Shown in pieces: positions 7,144-15,161 of a stretch of 23,165 nt of DNA; position 1 is the first letter of the stretch; the number at the start of each line of letters is the position of its first letter. The notes under the pieces are model-generated. The model did not search any database, had not been told where the DNA came from, and was given only the letters and a program-made list of their open reading frames with translations. A program made the translations under genes and the position numbers. The stretch spans positions 1 to 23,165 of the forward strand of contig JALSJY010000068.1 in NCBI GenBank assembly GCA_026989045.1, read 5' to 3'. The stretch is from Hyphomicrobiales bacterium (GTDB lineage: Bacteria > Pseudomonadota > Alphaproteobacteria > Rhizobiales > Devosiaceae).

Positions 7144-8021
7144 ATATACAAGTCACCCGTGCTGGCCCTTTAGCAACTATTCAAGATTTAGGTCGCTTTG
7201 GGCATTTGGAGCATGGAATTTCTGCTTCTGGACCAATGGATAGAAACGCTTTTTTACGAGCGGGTGAGGCCGTTGGCTCTTGCGCAACTTCTGGCATTGA
7301 ATTTACTCAGGCGGGTTTGGATTTTATAGTGCAGGGTGGGGATATAAAAGCTGCATTTTTTGGTGGAGATTTTTCTCTATTCATCAATAAAGAAAGTAAA
7401 AAATGGAATGGTGACTATAGTTTAATAAATGGTGATGAGGTTTTCATAAAACCTGGTGAATGGGGTAATTATGGTTATGTGCGCTTTAACGCTGAAATTG
7501 GCGTTAAAAAAATACTTAATAGCCGCGCGACAAATATGATTGTTGGGCTTGGCGGATATAACGGACGTGCTTTACAAATGGGTGATAAAATTGACTTATT
7601 GCCAGCAAAGAAAATAAAAACTAACCCTATTAAACAAATTGACTATCAAGATAATATATTTCGCTTTATGTGGGGAATTCATGCCGAGCGTTTCAGCCAG
7701 AAAACTCGCAACGAATTGATTGAAAAACCTTTTTTTATAAGCTCTCAACTGGATAGAATGGGAGTGAGGTTATTGGATAGATCGAATGTTTTTGCTAATG
7801 AAAAAATTCTCTCCTTAGTATCTGACCCTATTGTTTGCGGGGATATTCAGATTTTAGGTGATGGCAGCGCAATTGTTTTAATGCGCGATCATCAACCCAC
7901 TGGTGGTTATCCACGAATCGGCACTATTATTTCATCTGACATTGATAGATTTGCACAGATGCGAGCAAATTCGAAAATTTACTTTAAGCCTATATCTATT
8001 GAAAATATCAAAGAGGTGTAA
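7140..8021 (+). CDS. pxpC: 5-oxoprolinase subunit PxpC (KipA/biotin-dependent carboxylase-like)
   Basis: Partner of PxpB in the oxoprolinase complex; the fused B-C arrangement is equivalent to the carboxyltransferase half of urea amidolyase. The 293-aa protein begins with the family hallmark GPLATIQDLGRFGHLEHGIS followed by ASGPMD. It also has the central GLGGYNGRALQMGD stretch (RxLxxGD-like) and the C-terminal MRDHQPTGGYPRIG motif. The length is slightly under the roughly 310-330 aa usual for the family, with no sign of truncation. The start overlaps the pxpB stop by 4 nt, and the stop abuts pxpA with no spacer, so the three subunits are one translational unit. Confidence 0.93.
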   Translation: MNIQVTRAGPLATIQDLGRFGHLEHGISASGPMDRNAFLRAGEAVGSCATSGIEFTQAGLDFIVQGGDIKAAFFGGDFSLFINKESKKWNGDYSLINGDEVFIKPGEWGNYGYVRFNAEIGVKKILNSRATNMIVGLGGYNGRALQMGDKIDLLPAKKIKTNPIKQIDYQDNIFRFMWGIHAERFSQKTRNELIEKPFFISSQLDRMGVRLLDRSNVFANEKILSLVSDPIVCGDIQILGDGSAIVLMRDHQPTGGYPRIGTIISSDIDRFAQMRANSKIYFKPISIENIKEV

Positions 8022-8765
8022 ATGAAGCAGATTGATTTAAATGCCGATATAGGTGAGGGGGCTGCATATGATATTGAATTGCTTGAGATTATTTCTAGTG
8101 CCTCAATTGCGTGTGGCGCTCATGCAGGCGATGAAGGTTTAATTAGAAAAACCCTACGAGCGGCAAAAGCAAAAAATGTAACCTGTGGAGCGCACCCTGG
8201 TTTTGCTGATAAGGAAAATTTTGGTCGCCTTGCGCTTGATTTGCCAATCTCAATGGTTCAAAAGCAAGTGGCTGATCAGCTTGCGCTAATTCAAAAAATT
8301 GCCAATGAAGAAAATATCCCCCTTGCCTACGTAAAGCTACATGGAGCATTGGCGAATATGGCGGCAAAAGATTTATCTTTAGCTATGCCTGTGTTTGAAA
8401 CTATAAAAAAGCATGATGCAAATTTATCTATTTTAGCGCTGGATAATAGCACGCAAGTGATTGCTGCCAAACAATTAGGGCTTAATATTATTTTAGAGGC
8501 CTATGCAGACAGAAAATATGAAAATAATGGCCTTTTGGTTTCGCGTCAAAAAGAAGGTGCAATTATTACTAATGATAATGAGGCTGTGGCTCAATGTTTG
8601 CGTTTAGCACAAAAAAACGAAATTATCACGATAGATGGGTCAATAATATATTCATCGGCAAAGTCTATTTGTCTGCATGGTGATAATAAAAATGCTATTT
8701 CTTTAGCAAAAAATATTGCAAAGGCATTGATAAATGCTGGTATAAATATTCACTCAGCACTATGA
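8022..8765 (+). CDS. pxpA: 5-oxoprolinase subunit PxpA (LamB/YcsF family)
   Basis: The 247-aa LamB/YcsF-type subunit, folded like a polysaccharide deacetylase (beta/alpha barrel), completes PxpABC. Family motifs appear in order: DLNADIGEG (about residues 5-13), SIACGAHAGD (28-37), CGAHPGFADKENFGR (55-69), YVKLHGAL (103-110) and EAYADRKYENNGLLVSRQ (160-177). The ribosome binding site AGAGGTG sits at the end of pxpC, about 6 nt before the ATG. The complex detoxifies 5-oxoproline, which forms spontaneously from glutamine and glutamate, and returns it to glutamate. The cistron order here is B-C-A. Confidence 0.95.
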   Translation: MKQIDLNADIGEGAAYDIELLEIISSASIACGAHAGDEGLIRKTLRAAKAKNVTCGAHPGFADKENFGRLALDLPISMVQKQVADQLALIQKIANEENIPLAYVKLHGALANMAAKDLSLAMPVFETIKKHDANLSILALDNSTQVIAAKQLGLNIILEAYADRKYENNGLLVSRQKEGAIITNDNEAVAQCLRLAQKNEIITIDGSIIYSSAKSICLHGDNKNAISLAKNIAKALINAGINIHSAL

Positions 8766-8776
8766 GTGCTATGATG

Positions 8777-8876
8777 GTCATATTGAGTAGTTAAGCTTGT
8801 CATATTGAGCGAAGCGAAATATCTTAGACCCTTCGCTGCACTCAGGGTGACATGTAAAGGCTCGCTCAGGGTGACA
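8777..8876. repeat. Palindromic dispersed repeat with duplicated arms
   Basis: The core at 8798-8852 is an imperfect inverted repeat. The left arm reads TGTCATATTGAGCGAAGCGA (8798-8817, next base A) and the right arm TTCGCTGCACTCAGGGTGAC (8832-8851, next base A); 16 of 21 positions pair. An extra left-arm half (GTCATATTGAG) lies 22 nt upstream at 8777-8787, and an extra right-arm half (GCTCAGGGTGACA) at 8864-8876. Palindromes of this general sequence type are scattered through many bacterial genomes. It lies between pxpA and folD and could fold in either transcript. A relative occurs at 22804-22888. Confidence 0.85.
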
Positions 8877-8902
8877 TATAATAAAATAGGAGAGCAAGCT
8901 AA

Positions 8903-9805
8903 ATGAGTGCCAATATTATTGATGGAAAAGCGTTTGCTGCCAAATTGTGCATTAGAGTTGGCGAGCATGTAGCAAATTTAAAGGCTAAGCATAATATTAC
9001 TCCCGGATTGGCTGTAATAATTATTGGGCATGATCCAGCCTCTCAGGTTTATGTGCGTAATAAAGCCAAGCAAACCCTTGAGGTGGGCATGAATAGTTTC
9101 AAGTATGAGCTAGATGAAGACGTTAGCGAGGCTGATTTGCTTAAGTTGATTGATGAGTTGAATGTTCGTGATGATGTGCATGGAATTTTGGTGCAGATGC
9201 CTGTGCCAAAACATATAAATGCTACAAATATTATCAATGCACTTAACCCTGCAAAAGACGTTGATATGTTTCACCCGCTAAATGCTGGCAAACTAATGAC
9301 AGGGCAGGTTGGGCCTGTGTCCTGCACGCCGCTTGGTTGTTTAATGATGTTGCGTGATGTGCATTCTTCGCTTGAGGGTAAAAATGCGGTTGTGATAGGG
9401 CGCTCAAATCTTGTTGGAAAACCCATGGCACAATTGCTATTGCAGCAGAATTGCACCGTTACAATGGCTCATTCGAGAACGATAGATTTGCCACCAGTTG
9501 TGAGGCTGGCTGATATTGTTATTGCAGCGGTTGGGCGAGCAAAAATGGTCAAAGCAGATTGGATAAAAAGGGGCGCAACAGTAATTGATGTGGGTATAAA
9601 TCGCATTGATGCGCCAGAAAAAGGAGAGGGTAAAACCCGCCTTGTTGGCGATGTAGATTTTGATGCTGTAAAAGAAATAGCTGCCTATATCACACCAGTT
9701 CCGGGGGGCGTGGGGCCAATGACAATTGCTTGCTTATTAGCAAATACTGTCACCACTACTTGCTTGATAAATGGGCTTACACCACCAAAAGATTTAACTG
9801 CATAA
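8903..9805 (+). CDS. folD: Bifunctional methylenetetrahydrofolate dehydrogenase/cyclohydrolase FolD
   Basis: Interconverts 5,10-methylene-, 5,10-methenyl- and 10-formyl-tetrahydrofolate with NADP, supplying one-carbon units for purines and formyl-Met-tRNA. The 300-aa protein is full length. Visible features are the catalytic YxxxK (Y50, K54, matching E. coli numbering), GILVQMPVPKH, the substrate-loop block PAKDVDMFHPLNAGKL and PVSCTPLG. The Rossmann nucleotide site is VVIGRSNLVGKPMAQLL, and PGGVGPMT closes the protein. ATG 8903 is preceded by AGGAGAGCAAGCTAA, giving a Shine-Dalgarno with slightly long spacing. The palindromic repeat separates it from pxpA, so it is probably a separate transcription unit, though read-through is possible. 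It converges on metH, another folate enzyme. Confidence 0.97.
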   Translation: MSANIIDGKAFAAKLCIRVGEHVANLKAKHNITPGLAVIIIGHDPASQVYVRNKAKQTLEVGMNSFKYELDEDVSEADLLKLIDELNVRDDVHGILVQMPVPKHINATNIINALNPAKDVDMFHPLNAGKLMTGQVGPVSCTPLGCLMMLRDVHSSLEGKNAVVIGRSNLVGKPMAQLLLQQNCTVTMAHSRTIDLPPVVRLADIVIAAVGRAKMVKADWIKRGATVIDVGINRIDAPEKGEGKTRLVGDVDFDAVKEIAAYITPVPGGVGPMTIACLLANTVTTTCLINGLTPPKDLTA

Positions 9806-10040
9806 TTTTGACCCGACAGAATTTTATTATCTAGAGAGATATTTAGAAAATCTAAATAATTTGCCGAACCGAACGTTACGTTACGGCTAAAAGCAGTAAA
9901 ATTGAGGGGGGCAGTGTCAGATAGGGATATAACTATAATTTTGTGTAGAGAAAATGCTATATTGAAATTAAGTTAGGTGTCAGACTAGCGTTTTTAATAA
10001 GATAGAGATTTCATAAATTAAATAATGGCGAAGTAAATCA
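9806..10040. other. Convergent intergenic spacer between folD and metH
   Basis: No gene is recognisable in these 235 nt. A small bulged hairpin, CCGAACG-TTA-CGTTACGG at about 9868-9885, is built from 5-nt tandem repeats (CCGAA twice, then CGTTA twice). It lacks a following T-tract on either strand. At the other end, ATAATG (10022-10027) pairs with CATTAT (10039-10044), over the metH stop codon, followed on the - strand by TTAATTT. This is at best a weak terminator for metH. GTGTCAGA occurs twice. Confidence 0.5.
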
Positions 10041-12737
10041 TTATGGAATGTAATTTAATATCGGTGCTAACCAGCGCTCAATTTCCTCTTGGCTCATATT
10101 TTTACGCATTGCGTAATCCTTCACCTGATCGCGTTCAATTTTTGCAACACCAAAATAATATGCCTCTGGGTGCGCTAAATATAGTCCACTAACAGATGAG
10201 CCAGGCCACATAGCAAAACTATCAGTTAGCTCAACATCAATCTGATTTTTTGCATCGAGAAGATCAAAAATAGCTGTTTTTTCTGTGTGATCTGGCTGGC
10301 AAGGGTAACCAGGGGCAGGGCGGATACCCCGATATTTTTCAAGCAATAATTCATCATCAGGAATATTTTCATCACTGGCATAGCCCCAGAATTCTTTACG
10401 CACTTTTTGGTGCATACGCTCAGCAAAACTTTCTGCAAATCTATCGGCCAGTGCTTTGACCATAATTGAGCGATAATCATCATTATCTTTTGCAAAGGCT
10501 TTTGCTATTTCTTCTTCTTGCGCACCTGCCGTAACAACAAAGCCTCCAAGATAATCTTTTATACCTGTTTCTTTTGGCGCAATGAAATCGGAAATACAGA
10601 TATTGGCCATTCCCTTGCGTTTAGCTATTTGTTGGCGCAATCCGTGCATGACATTTAGCTGGCTTTTTCGCCCTTCATCATCATAAAGAATAATATCATC
10701 ACCGCTTGAATTTGCAGGCCAAAAACCAATCACTGCTTTTGGCTTAAACCATTTTTCAGCAATTATTTGTTTTAACATTACTTGCGCATCAGCCCATAAA
10801 GCCCGCGCGGCTTCGCCCTGTTTTTTATCATCTAAAATAGCAGGAAAGCGCCCCTTTAACTCCCACGATTGAAAAAACGGTGTCCAGTCAATGCAAGCAG
10901 CAAGATCAGCTAAATCCCATTCATTAAAAACCTTCACGCCAGTAAAGCTTGGTTTTGGCGCATCATATTCACTCCAGTCAATTTTAAAAGCATTTTTACG
11001 TGCTTCAACCAGACTGATACGTTGTTTTTTTAATTCAGATTCTTGATGTTTTTGTGCAACCTTTGCATAGTCGGCCTGAATTGAAGCAATATAATCTTGC
11101 TTATTTTCATCTGATAATAAGTTTGAAACAACACCAACAGCACGAGAAGCATCATCAACATGCACAGCTTGGCCTGAGGTGTATTTTGGGTGGATTTTTA
11201 CTGCCGTATGAATTTTTGAAGTGGTTGCTCCACCAATCAACAGCGGCATTGTTAGGCCTTGGCGCTCAAATTCGCCAGCCACACTAACCATTTCGTCAAG
11301 TGATGGGGTAATTAAGCCAGACAGCCCGACAATATCGGCCTTATGTTCAATTGCTGCCTTAACAATATCGGCAGTTGGCACCATAACGCCAATATCTATC
11401 ACCTGATAATTATTACATTGTAAAACAACACCAACAATATTTTTGCCAATATCATGCACATCACCCTTAACAGTAGCCATAATTATTGTGCCTGCAAATG
11501 CGCTAGCGTCTTCACCAGATTCCGCCTTTTCTGCGTCCATGAATGGCATAAGATAGGCAACGGCTTGTTTCATCACACGGGCAGATTTTACCACCTGCGG
11601 CAAGAACATTTTCCCATCGCCAAACAAATCGCCAACCACATTCATGCCAGCCATAAGCGGGCCTTCAATCACGTGTAATGATAGATCAAACGAAATACGA
11701 GCTTCCTCGGTATCAGCCTCAATAAATTCAGTTATCCCGTTGACTAGAGCATGTTCAATGCGTTTTTCAACACAGAGCTTGCGCCATTCCTGATCATTTT
11801 TATTTTTAGCTTTTGCGCTATCACCTTTAAAATCAGCGGCAACATCAAGCAATCTATCAGTGCTATCTGGGCGACGATTTAACACCACATCTTCACAAAG
11901 CTCACGTAATTTTGGGTCAATATTCTCATAAATTACTAATTGCGCGGCATTAACAATGCCCATATCCATACCAGCTTTAATTGCATGATATAAAAAAACT
12001 GAATGCATTGCCTCGCGCACAACATTATTGCCACGAAACGAAAATGATAGGTTGGAAACACCACCCGAAACATGAGCATGGGGTAGGTTTTGGCGTATCC
12101 AGCGAGTTGCCTCAATAAAATCAACGCCGTAATTATTATGCTCTTCAATGCCAGTTGCGACAGCAAAAATATTGGGATCAAAAATAATATCTTGTGGAGG
12201 AAAATCAACCTCATTTACCAAAATGTCATAGGCGTTTTTGCATATTTCAATCTTACGCTGATAAGTGTCTGCTTGACCTTTTTCATCAAAGGCCATCACC
12301 ACAACCGCCGCACCATATTGATGCACAAGTTTTGCGTGGTGAATAAAAGCCTGCTTGCCCTCTTTTAGTGAAATTGAGTTGACCACGGATTTGCCCTGCA
12401 CACATTGCAGACCAGCCTCAATTACCTCCCATTTCGAACTATCAATCATAATAGGAACACGTGCAATGTCTGGCTCGGATGCAATGAGATTTAGGAATTT
12501 AATCATTGCCGCTTTTGAATCTAGCAGCCCTTCGTCCATATTTATGTCGATAATTTGTGCGCCATTCATCACCTGATCGCGTGCTACGCTAAGCGCTGCA
12601 TCATAATCACCTGCGCTGATAAGTTTACGAAAACGAGCAGAGCCAGTGACATTAGTGCGCTCGCCAACATTGACAAAATTTATGTCTTTGCTCAGCGTGA
12701 AAGGCTCTAAACCTGAAAGTCGAAGAAGGCGCTCCAT
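10041..12737 (-). CDS. metH: Methionine synthase, folate-cobalamin-activation subunit of a split MetH
   Basis: The 898-aa protein carries the last three modules of cobalamin-dependent methionine synthase, which moves the methyl of 5-methyltetrahydrofolate via B12 to homocysteine. Domains in order are the pterin-binding barrel (about 1-290, with NVGERTNVTGS), the four-helix cap (about 330-410), the B12 domain (about 415-540) and the AdoMet/reactivation domain (about 575-898, with RPAPGYPCQPDHTEK). The B12 domain contains GDVHDIGKN, where H428 is the cobalt-ligating histidine. The N-terminal homocysteine/zinc domain is absent and is supplied by the gene immediately upstream, which ends 2 nt before this ATG. 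AGGAG of the ribosome binding site lies in the last codons of that gene, so translation is probably coupled. All key motifs are intact, so it is not a remnant. Confidence 0.96.
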   Translation of the reverse strand: MERLLRLSGLEPFTLSKDINFVNVGERTNVTGSARFRKLISAGDYDAALSVARDQVMNGAQIIDINMDEGLLDSKAAMIKFLNLIASEPDIARVPIMIDSSKWEVIEAGLQCVQGKSVVNSISLKEGKQAFIHHAKLVHQYGAAVVVMAFDEKGQADTYQRKIEICKNAYDILVNEVDFPPQDIIFDPNIFAVATGIEEHNNYGVDFIEATRWIRQNLPHAHVSGGVSNLSFSFRGNNVVREAMHSVFLYHAIKAGMDMGIVNAAQLVIYENIDPKLRELCEDVVLNRRPDSTDRLLDVAADFKGDSAKAKNKNDQEWRKLCVEKRIEHALVNGITEFIEADTEEARISFDLSLHVIEGPLMAGMNVVGDLFGDGKMFLPQVVKSARVMKQAVAYLMPFMDAEKAESGEDASAFAGTIIMATVKGDVHDIGKNIVGVVLQCNNYQVIDIGVMVPTADIVKAAIEHKADIVGLSGLITPSLDEMVSVAGEFERQGLTMPLLIGGATTSKIHTAVKIHPKYTSGQAVHVDDASRAVGVVSNLLSDENKQDYIASIQADYAKVAQKHQESELKKQRISLVEARKNAFKIDWSEYDAPKPSFTGVKVFNEWDLADLAACIDWTPFFQSWELKGRFPAILDDKKQGEAARALWADAQVMLKQIIAEKWFKPKAVIGFWPANSSGDDIILYDDEGRKSQLNVMHGLRQQIAKRKGMANICISDFIAPKETGIKDYLGGFVVTAGAQEEEIAKAFAKDNDDYRSIMVKALADRFAESFAERMHQKVRKEFWGYASDENIPDDELLLEKYRGIRPAPGYPCQPDHTEKTAIFDLLDAKNQIDVELTDSFAMWPGSSVSGLYLAHPEAYYFGVAKIERDQVKDYAMRKNMSQEEIERWLAPILNYIP

Positions 12738-12739
12738 AT

Positions 12740-13762
12740 CTAACTCTCCTGCTTAGTTAAAGTATATTGTCTGGGTTTTTTACCTTGCACATTCTTAACA
12801 ATTTCTCTGATGTGATCTGGTGTTGTGCCGCAACAACCGCCTACAATATTTAATAATCCATTATCAGCAAATTCACCAAGCAGCTTACCTGTAGCTTGAG
12901 GGCTTTCATCATACTCACCAAATTCATTTGGCAGGCCAGCATTTGGATAAACGCAAATTGGCACATCTACTAATTTTGATAAATCTGAAACATATGAACG
13001 CATTTCAGTTGCGCCGAGCCCACAATTTAAACCAAATGAGAAGGGACGGACATGACTAAGGGAATTCCAAAATGCTTCTGGTGTCTGGCCAGAAAGCACT
13101 CGACCAGATTTATCACTTATTGTGCCAGAAATCATCACTGGCATTTTTATACCCAATTCCTGACAAATTTCATCAATGGCAAAGGCGGCGGCTTTTGCAT
13201 TTAATGTATCAAAAATAGTTTCAATCAATAATATATCAACCCCACCCGCTATTAAACCTCGCACCTGCTCACCATAAGACTTCTTGAGGTCGTCATAGGT
13301 AACAGCTCTAAAACCGGGGTCATTCACATCAGGTGAAATAGACGCAGTGCGATTTGTTGGGCCAATTGCGCCAGCAACAAAGCGGGGGTTGTTATCTGCT
13401 ATCTCTGCTTGTTTTGCAGCCGATACTGCAATTTCAGCCCCTTTTAGGTTTATTTCATATGCATATTCTTCAAGCCCATAGTCGGCTTGCGCAATAGATG
13501 TCGCACCAAATGTATTTGTGCCAATAATGTCCGAGCCAGCATTAAGGTAAGTCATATGGACTTCATGAACCACTTTTGGCAAAGTGAGATTTAATATATC
13601 ATTATTTCCCTGCAAAAGTGGGAAATGACCTTTGAGTAGCTCACCACAGAAATCTTCTTCAGTTAGTTTATATTTTTGTAATGAAGTTCCCATTGCGCCA
13701 TCAGTAATTAAGATGCGGGTTTTCATAAGTTTTTTGAGTGTTTCTAATCTATTTTCACGCAT
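12740..13762 (-). CDS. Homocysteine S-methyltransferase subunit of a split MetH
   Basis: The 340-aa zinc-dependent homocysteine-binding barrel corresponds to residues 1-350 or so of E. coli MetH. Diagnostic residues are ILITDGAMGTSLQ near the start, GTNTFGATS, and GLNCG with C247. GGCCGTT carries C310 and C311, the three zinc ligands at exactly the E. coli positions. The protein ends in a lysine-rich tail just after the zinc site, at the natural linker before the folate domain. The next cistron starts 2 nt later. Together they total 1238 aa, close to the usual single-chain MetH. Split MetH pairs are known in several alphaproteobacteria. Alone it could be read as a betaine- or SMM-homocysteine methyltransferase, but the adjacent partner argues for MetH. 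The start is ATG 13762-13760. Confidence 0.95.
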   Translation of the reverse strand: MRENRLETLKKLMKTRILITDGAMGTSLQKYKLTEEDFCGELLKGHFPLLQGNNDILNLTLPKVVHEVHMTYLNAGSDIIGTNTFGATSIAQADYGLEEYAYEINLKGAEIAVSAAKQAEIADNNPRFVAGAIGPTNRTASISPDVNDPGFRAVTYDDLKKSYGEQVRGLIAGGVDILLIETIFDTLNAKAAAFAIDEICQELGIKMPVMISGTISDKSGRVLSGQTPEAFWNSLSHVRPFSFGLNCGLGATEMRSYVSDLSKLVDVPICVYPNAGLPNEFGEYDESPQATGKLLGEFADNGLLNIVGGCCGTTPDHIREIVKNVQGKKPRQYTLTKQES

Positions 13763-13797
13763 ATTATTGCCTATACTGGAATCGAGCTAAACAGGAC

Positions 13798-13835
13798 ATA
13801 AAGAAATCTTTATATGTTTCAATTAACTGAATCAA
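13798..13835 (-). promoter_or_regulatory. Candidate SahR/ArsR-family operator overlapping the metH promoter
   Basis: ATAAAGAAATCTTTAT (13798-13813) is a 7-bp perfect inverted repeat around AA, about 36 nt upstream of the split metH operon. From memory it resembles the ATAAAGATATCTTTAT-type site described for SahR, the S-adenosylhomocysteine-responsive ArsR-family repressor of methionine-cycle genes in Proteobacteria. On the - strand a possible promoter has TTGATT (13835-13830) and TATAAA (13814-13809) with a short 15-nt spacer, or TAAAGA with a 17-nt spacer. Either -10 lies inside the palindrome, as expected for a repressor site. Confidence 0.5.
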
Positions 13836-13931
13836 CTTATCATTTAGAACATTGGTTATTATGAACCACTTCATGTTAAAGATGCTTTAACCAAAAACTA
13901 CGACTAAAGCATATTTATATCAAATTTTAGC

Positions 13932-13937
13932 TATAAT
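13932..13937 (+). promoter_or_regulatory. Possible -10 box for rlpA
   Basis: A consensus TATAAT lies 33 nt upstream of the rlpA ATG, in the divergent region with metH. No matching -35 hexamer is visible 16-18 nt upstream, and in AT-rich DNA such a hexamer can arise by chance. It is the best candidate for the start of the long + strand operon. Confidence 0.35.
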
Positions 13938-13970
13938 GGTTTAATTCTGTCTTAGTTAAAGAAATGCACA

Positions 13971-15122
13971 ATGCTAGAAACAAACAAAATATGGCCATCT
14001 ATAAAAGCAATTTCACTATTAGTGGCTTTAGCTCCCTTCCTAAGTGCTTGTGGAGGAAGTATTTTTAGCAAAAAATCAGATATAAATACCACCACAAAAT
14101 TTTCTTCTGCTGAATATGGAGTTGCGGCATCAAAGCGCTTAACCACATCATCAAATGTGCCAAAAGGGGGCGGGCGAGCGCAAATTGGTAAGCCATATAA
14201 GATAAAAGGCAAATGGTTTACTCCAAAGCATGAGCCAAATTATGACAAAACTGGTGTAGCCTCTTGGTATGGGCCGAATTTCCATGGGCGACAAACTGCT
14301 AATGGTGAGATTTTTGATCAATATGCTATTTCTGCGGCACACCCAACATTACCGCTTCCATCATATGTGCGGGTAACAAATCTAGAGAATAATAAATCCA
14401 TTGTTGTTAGAGTGAATGATCGCGGCCCGTTTGCTAGTGGCCGCATTATAGATTTATCTAAGAGAACTGCTGATATTCTTGGGGTAATTAGAAATGGCAC
14501 GGCAAGGGTGAGGGTAAGATATGTAGGTAAAGCTCCGCTTGAGGGCGATGATACACGCATGTTGATGGCTAGCTTAAATAAAGCATCACCAATGGAGCGC
14601 GGCGCGCGTTTTAACAAGCCTAGAATTCAACTTGCTCAAGCGCCAATTCCAATCATTAGACAAAATACTAGCATTGCTACAAGTCAAAACCATGCTGGAT
14701 ATTCCCAAACTTCGCAAGGCTTTTTTATTGCTAATTCCTCAACTAATGAGGTGTTGAGCCCACTCTTTTACGCTTCAAGAAATTATGATAATAAAAAAGG
14801 TGATAATCTTATAAATAATGCATTTGCTGCCACCAACGCCATGGCCACAAGGTCATTTGAGTTAACTGAGTGGCGAAATGCAATTGATCAAAATGCTAGA
14901 AGGATCAATATGGAGCTTGGTGTCTTTGCAGATTCAGATAACGCTAATAAGGTAATAAGAGCATTTACAATTGTTGGTGCAGTTAATGAAAAGCCAGTGA
15001 AATTGCGCAATGCACAAGCAGTGCAATTAACCCTGACATACTTAAAATTGGGTGTAAGTAGAAAAGATGTAATAGAAATAGCAAGAGAGCTTGGCCTTAG
15101 GGACATCATTCTATATGATTAG
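13971..15122 (+). CDS. rlpA: RlpA-type septal ring lytic transglycosylase lipoprotein
   Basis: Outer-membrane lipoprotein; characterised RlpA enzymes cleave denuded glycan strands at the septum. The 383-aa protein has a signal peptide and lipobox LSAC (lipidated C27). The double-psi beta-barrel domain is at about 94-185, with GVASWYGPNFHGRQTANGE, AISAAHPTLPLPS and VRVNDRGPF. The catalytic set E113, H124 and D150 has the same spacing (11 and 26) as E120/H131/D157 of Pseudomonas aeruginosa RlpA, so activity is expected. The middle (about 195-300) is low-complexity linker. The C-terminus (about 312-383, MELGVFADSDNANKV onward) looks like a diverged SPOR domain, which in relatives binds denuded septal glycan. 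The start ATG 13971 lacks a clear Shine-Dalgarno. It is the first gene of the run to 21717. Confidence 0.92.
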   Translation: MLETNKIWPSIKAISLLVALAPFLSACGGSIFSKKSDINTTTKFSSAEYGVAASKRLTTSSNVPKGGGRAQIGKPYKIKGKWFTPKHEPNYDKTGVASWYGPNFHGRQTANGEIFDQYAISAAHPTLPLPSYVRVTNLENNKSIVVRVNDRGPFASGRIIDLSKRTADILGVIRNGTARVRVRYVGKAPLEGDDTRMLMASLNKASPMERGARFNKPRIQLAQAPIPIIRQNTSIATSQNHAGYSQTSQGFFIANSSTNEVLSPLFYASRNYDNKKGDNLINNAFAATNAMATRSFELTEWRNAIDQNARRINMELGVFADSDNANKVIRAFTIVGAVNEKPVKLRNAQAVQLTLTYLKLGVSRKDVIEIARELGLRDIILYD

Positions 15123-15161
15123 TTTTAATTTTATCGCTTAAATATTGGCTAAATATTTCTA

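Noticed and set aside
8143..8367. - strand open frame inside pxpA, and similar frames inside folD, metH and mazG
   Set aside because: These are antisense shadows of well-conserved genes with no independent ribosome binding site or motif.
9868..9885. Hairpin as folD terminator
   Set aside because: The stem is bulged and made of 5-nt tandem repeats, with no T-tract on either side.
10041..13762. metH as a frameshifted pseudogene
   Set aside because: Both halves are complete domains with intact catalytic residues. A proper stop, ribosome binding site and ATG lie at the natural linker.
13763..13970. SAM-II or SAH riboswitch upstream of metH
   Set aside because: I looked on the - strand for the conserved SAM-II and GC-rich SAH aptamer blocks and found none; only the short palindrome is present.
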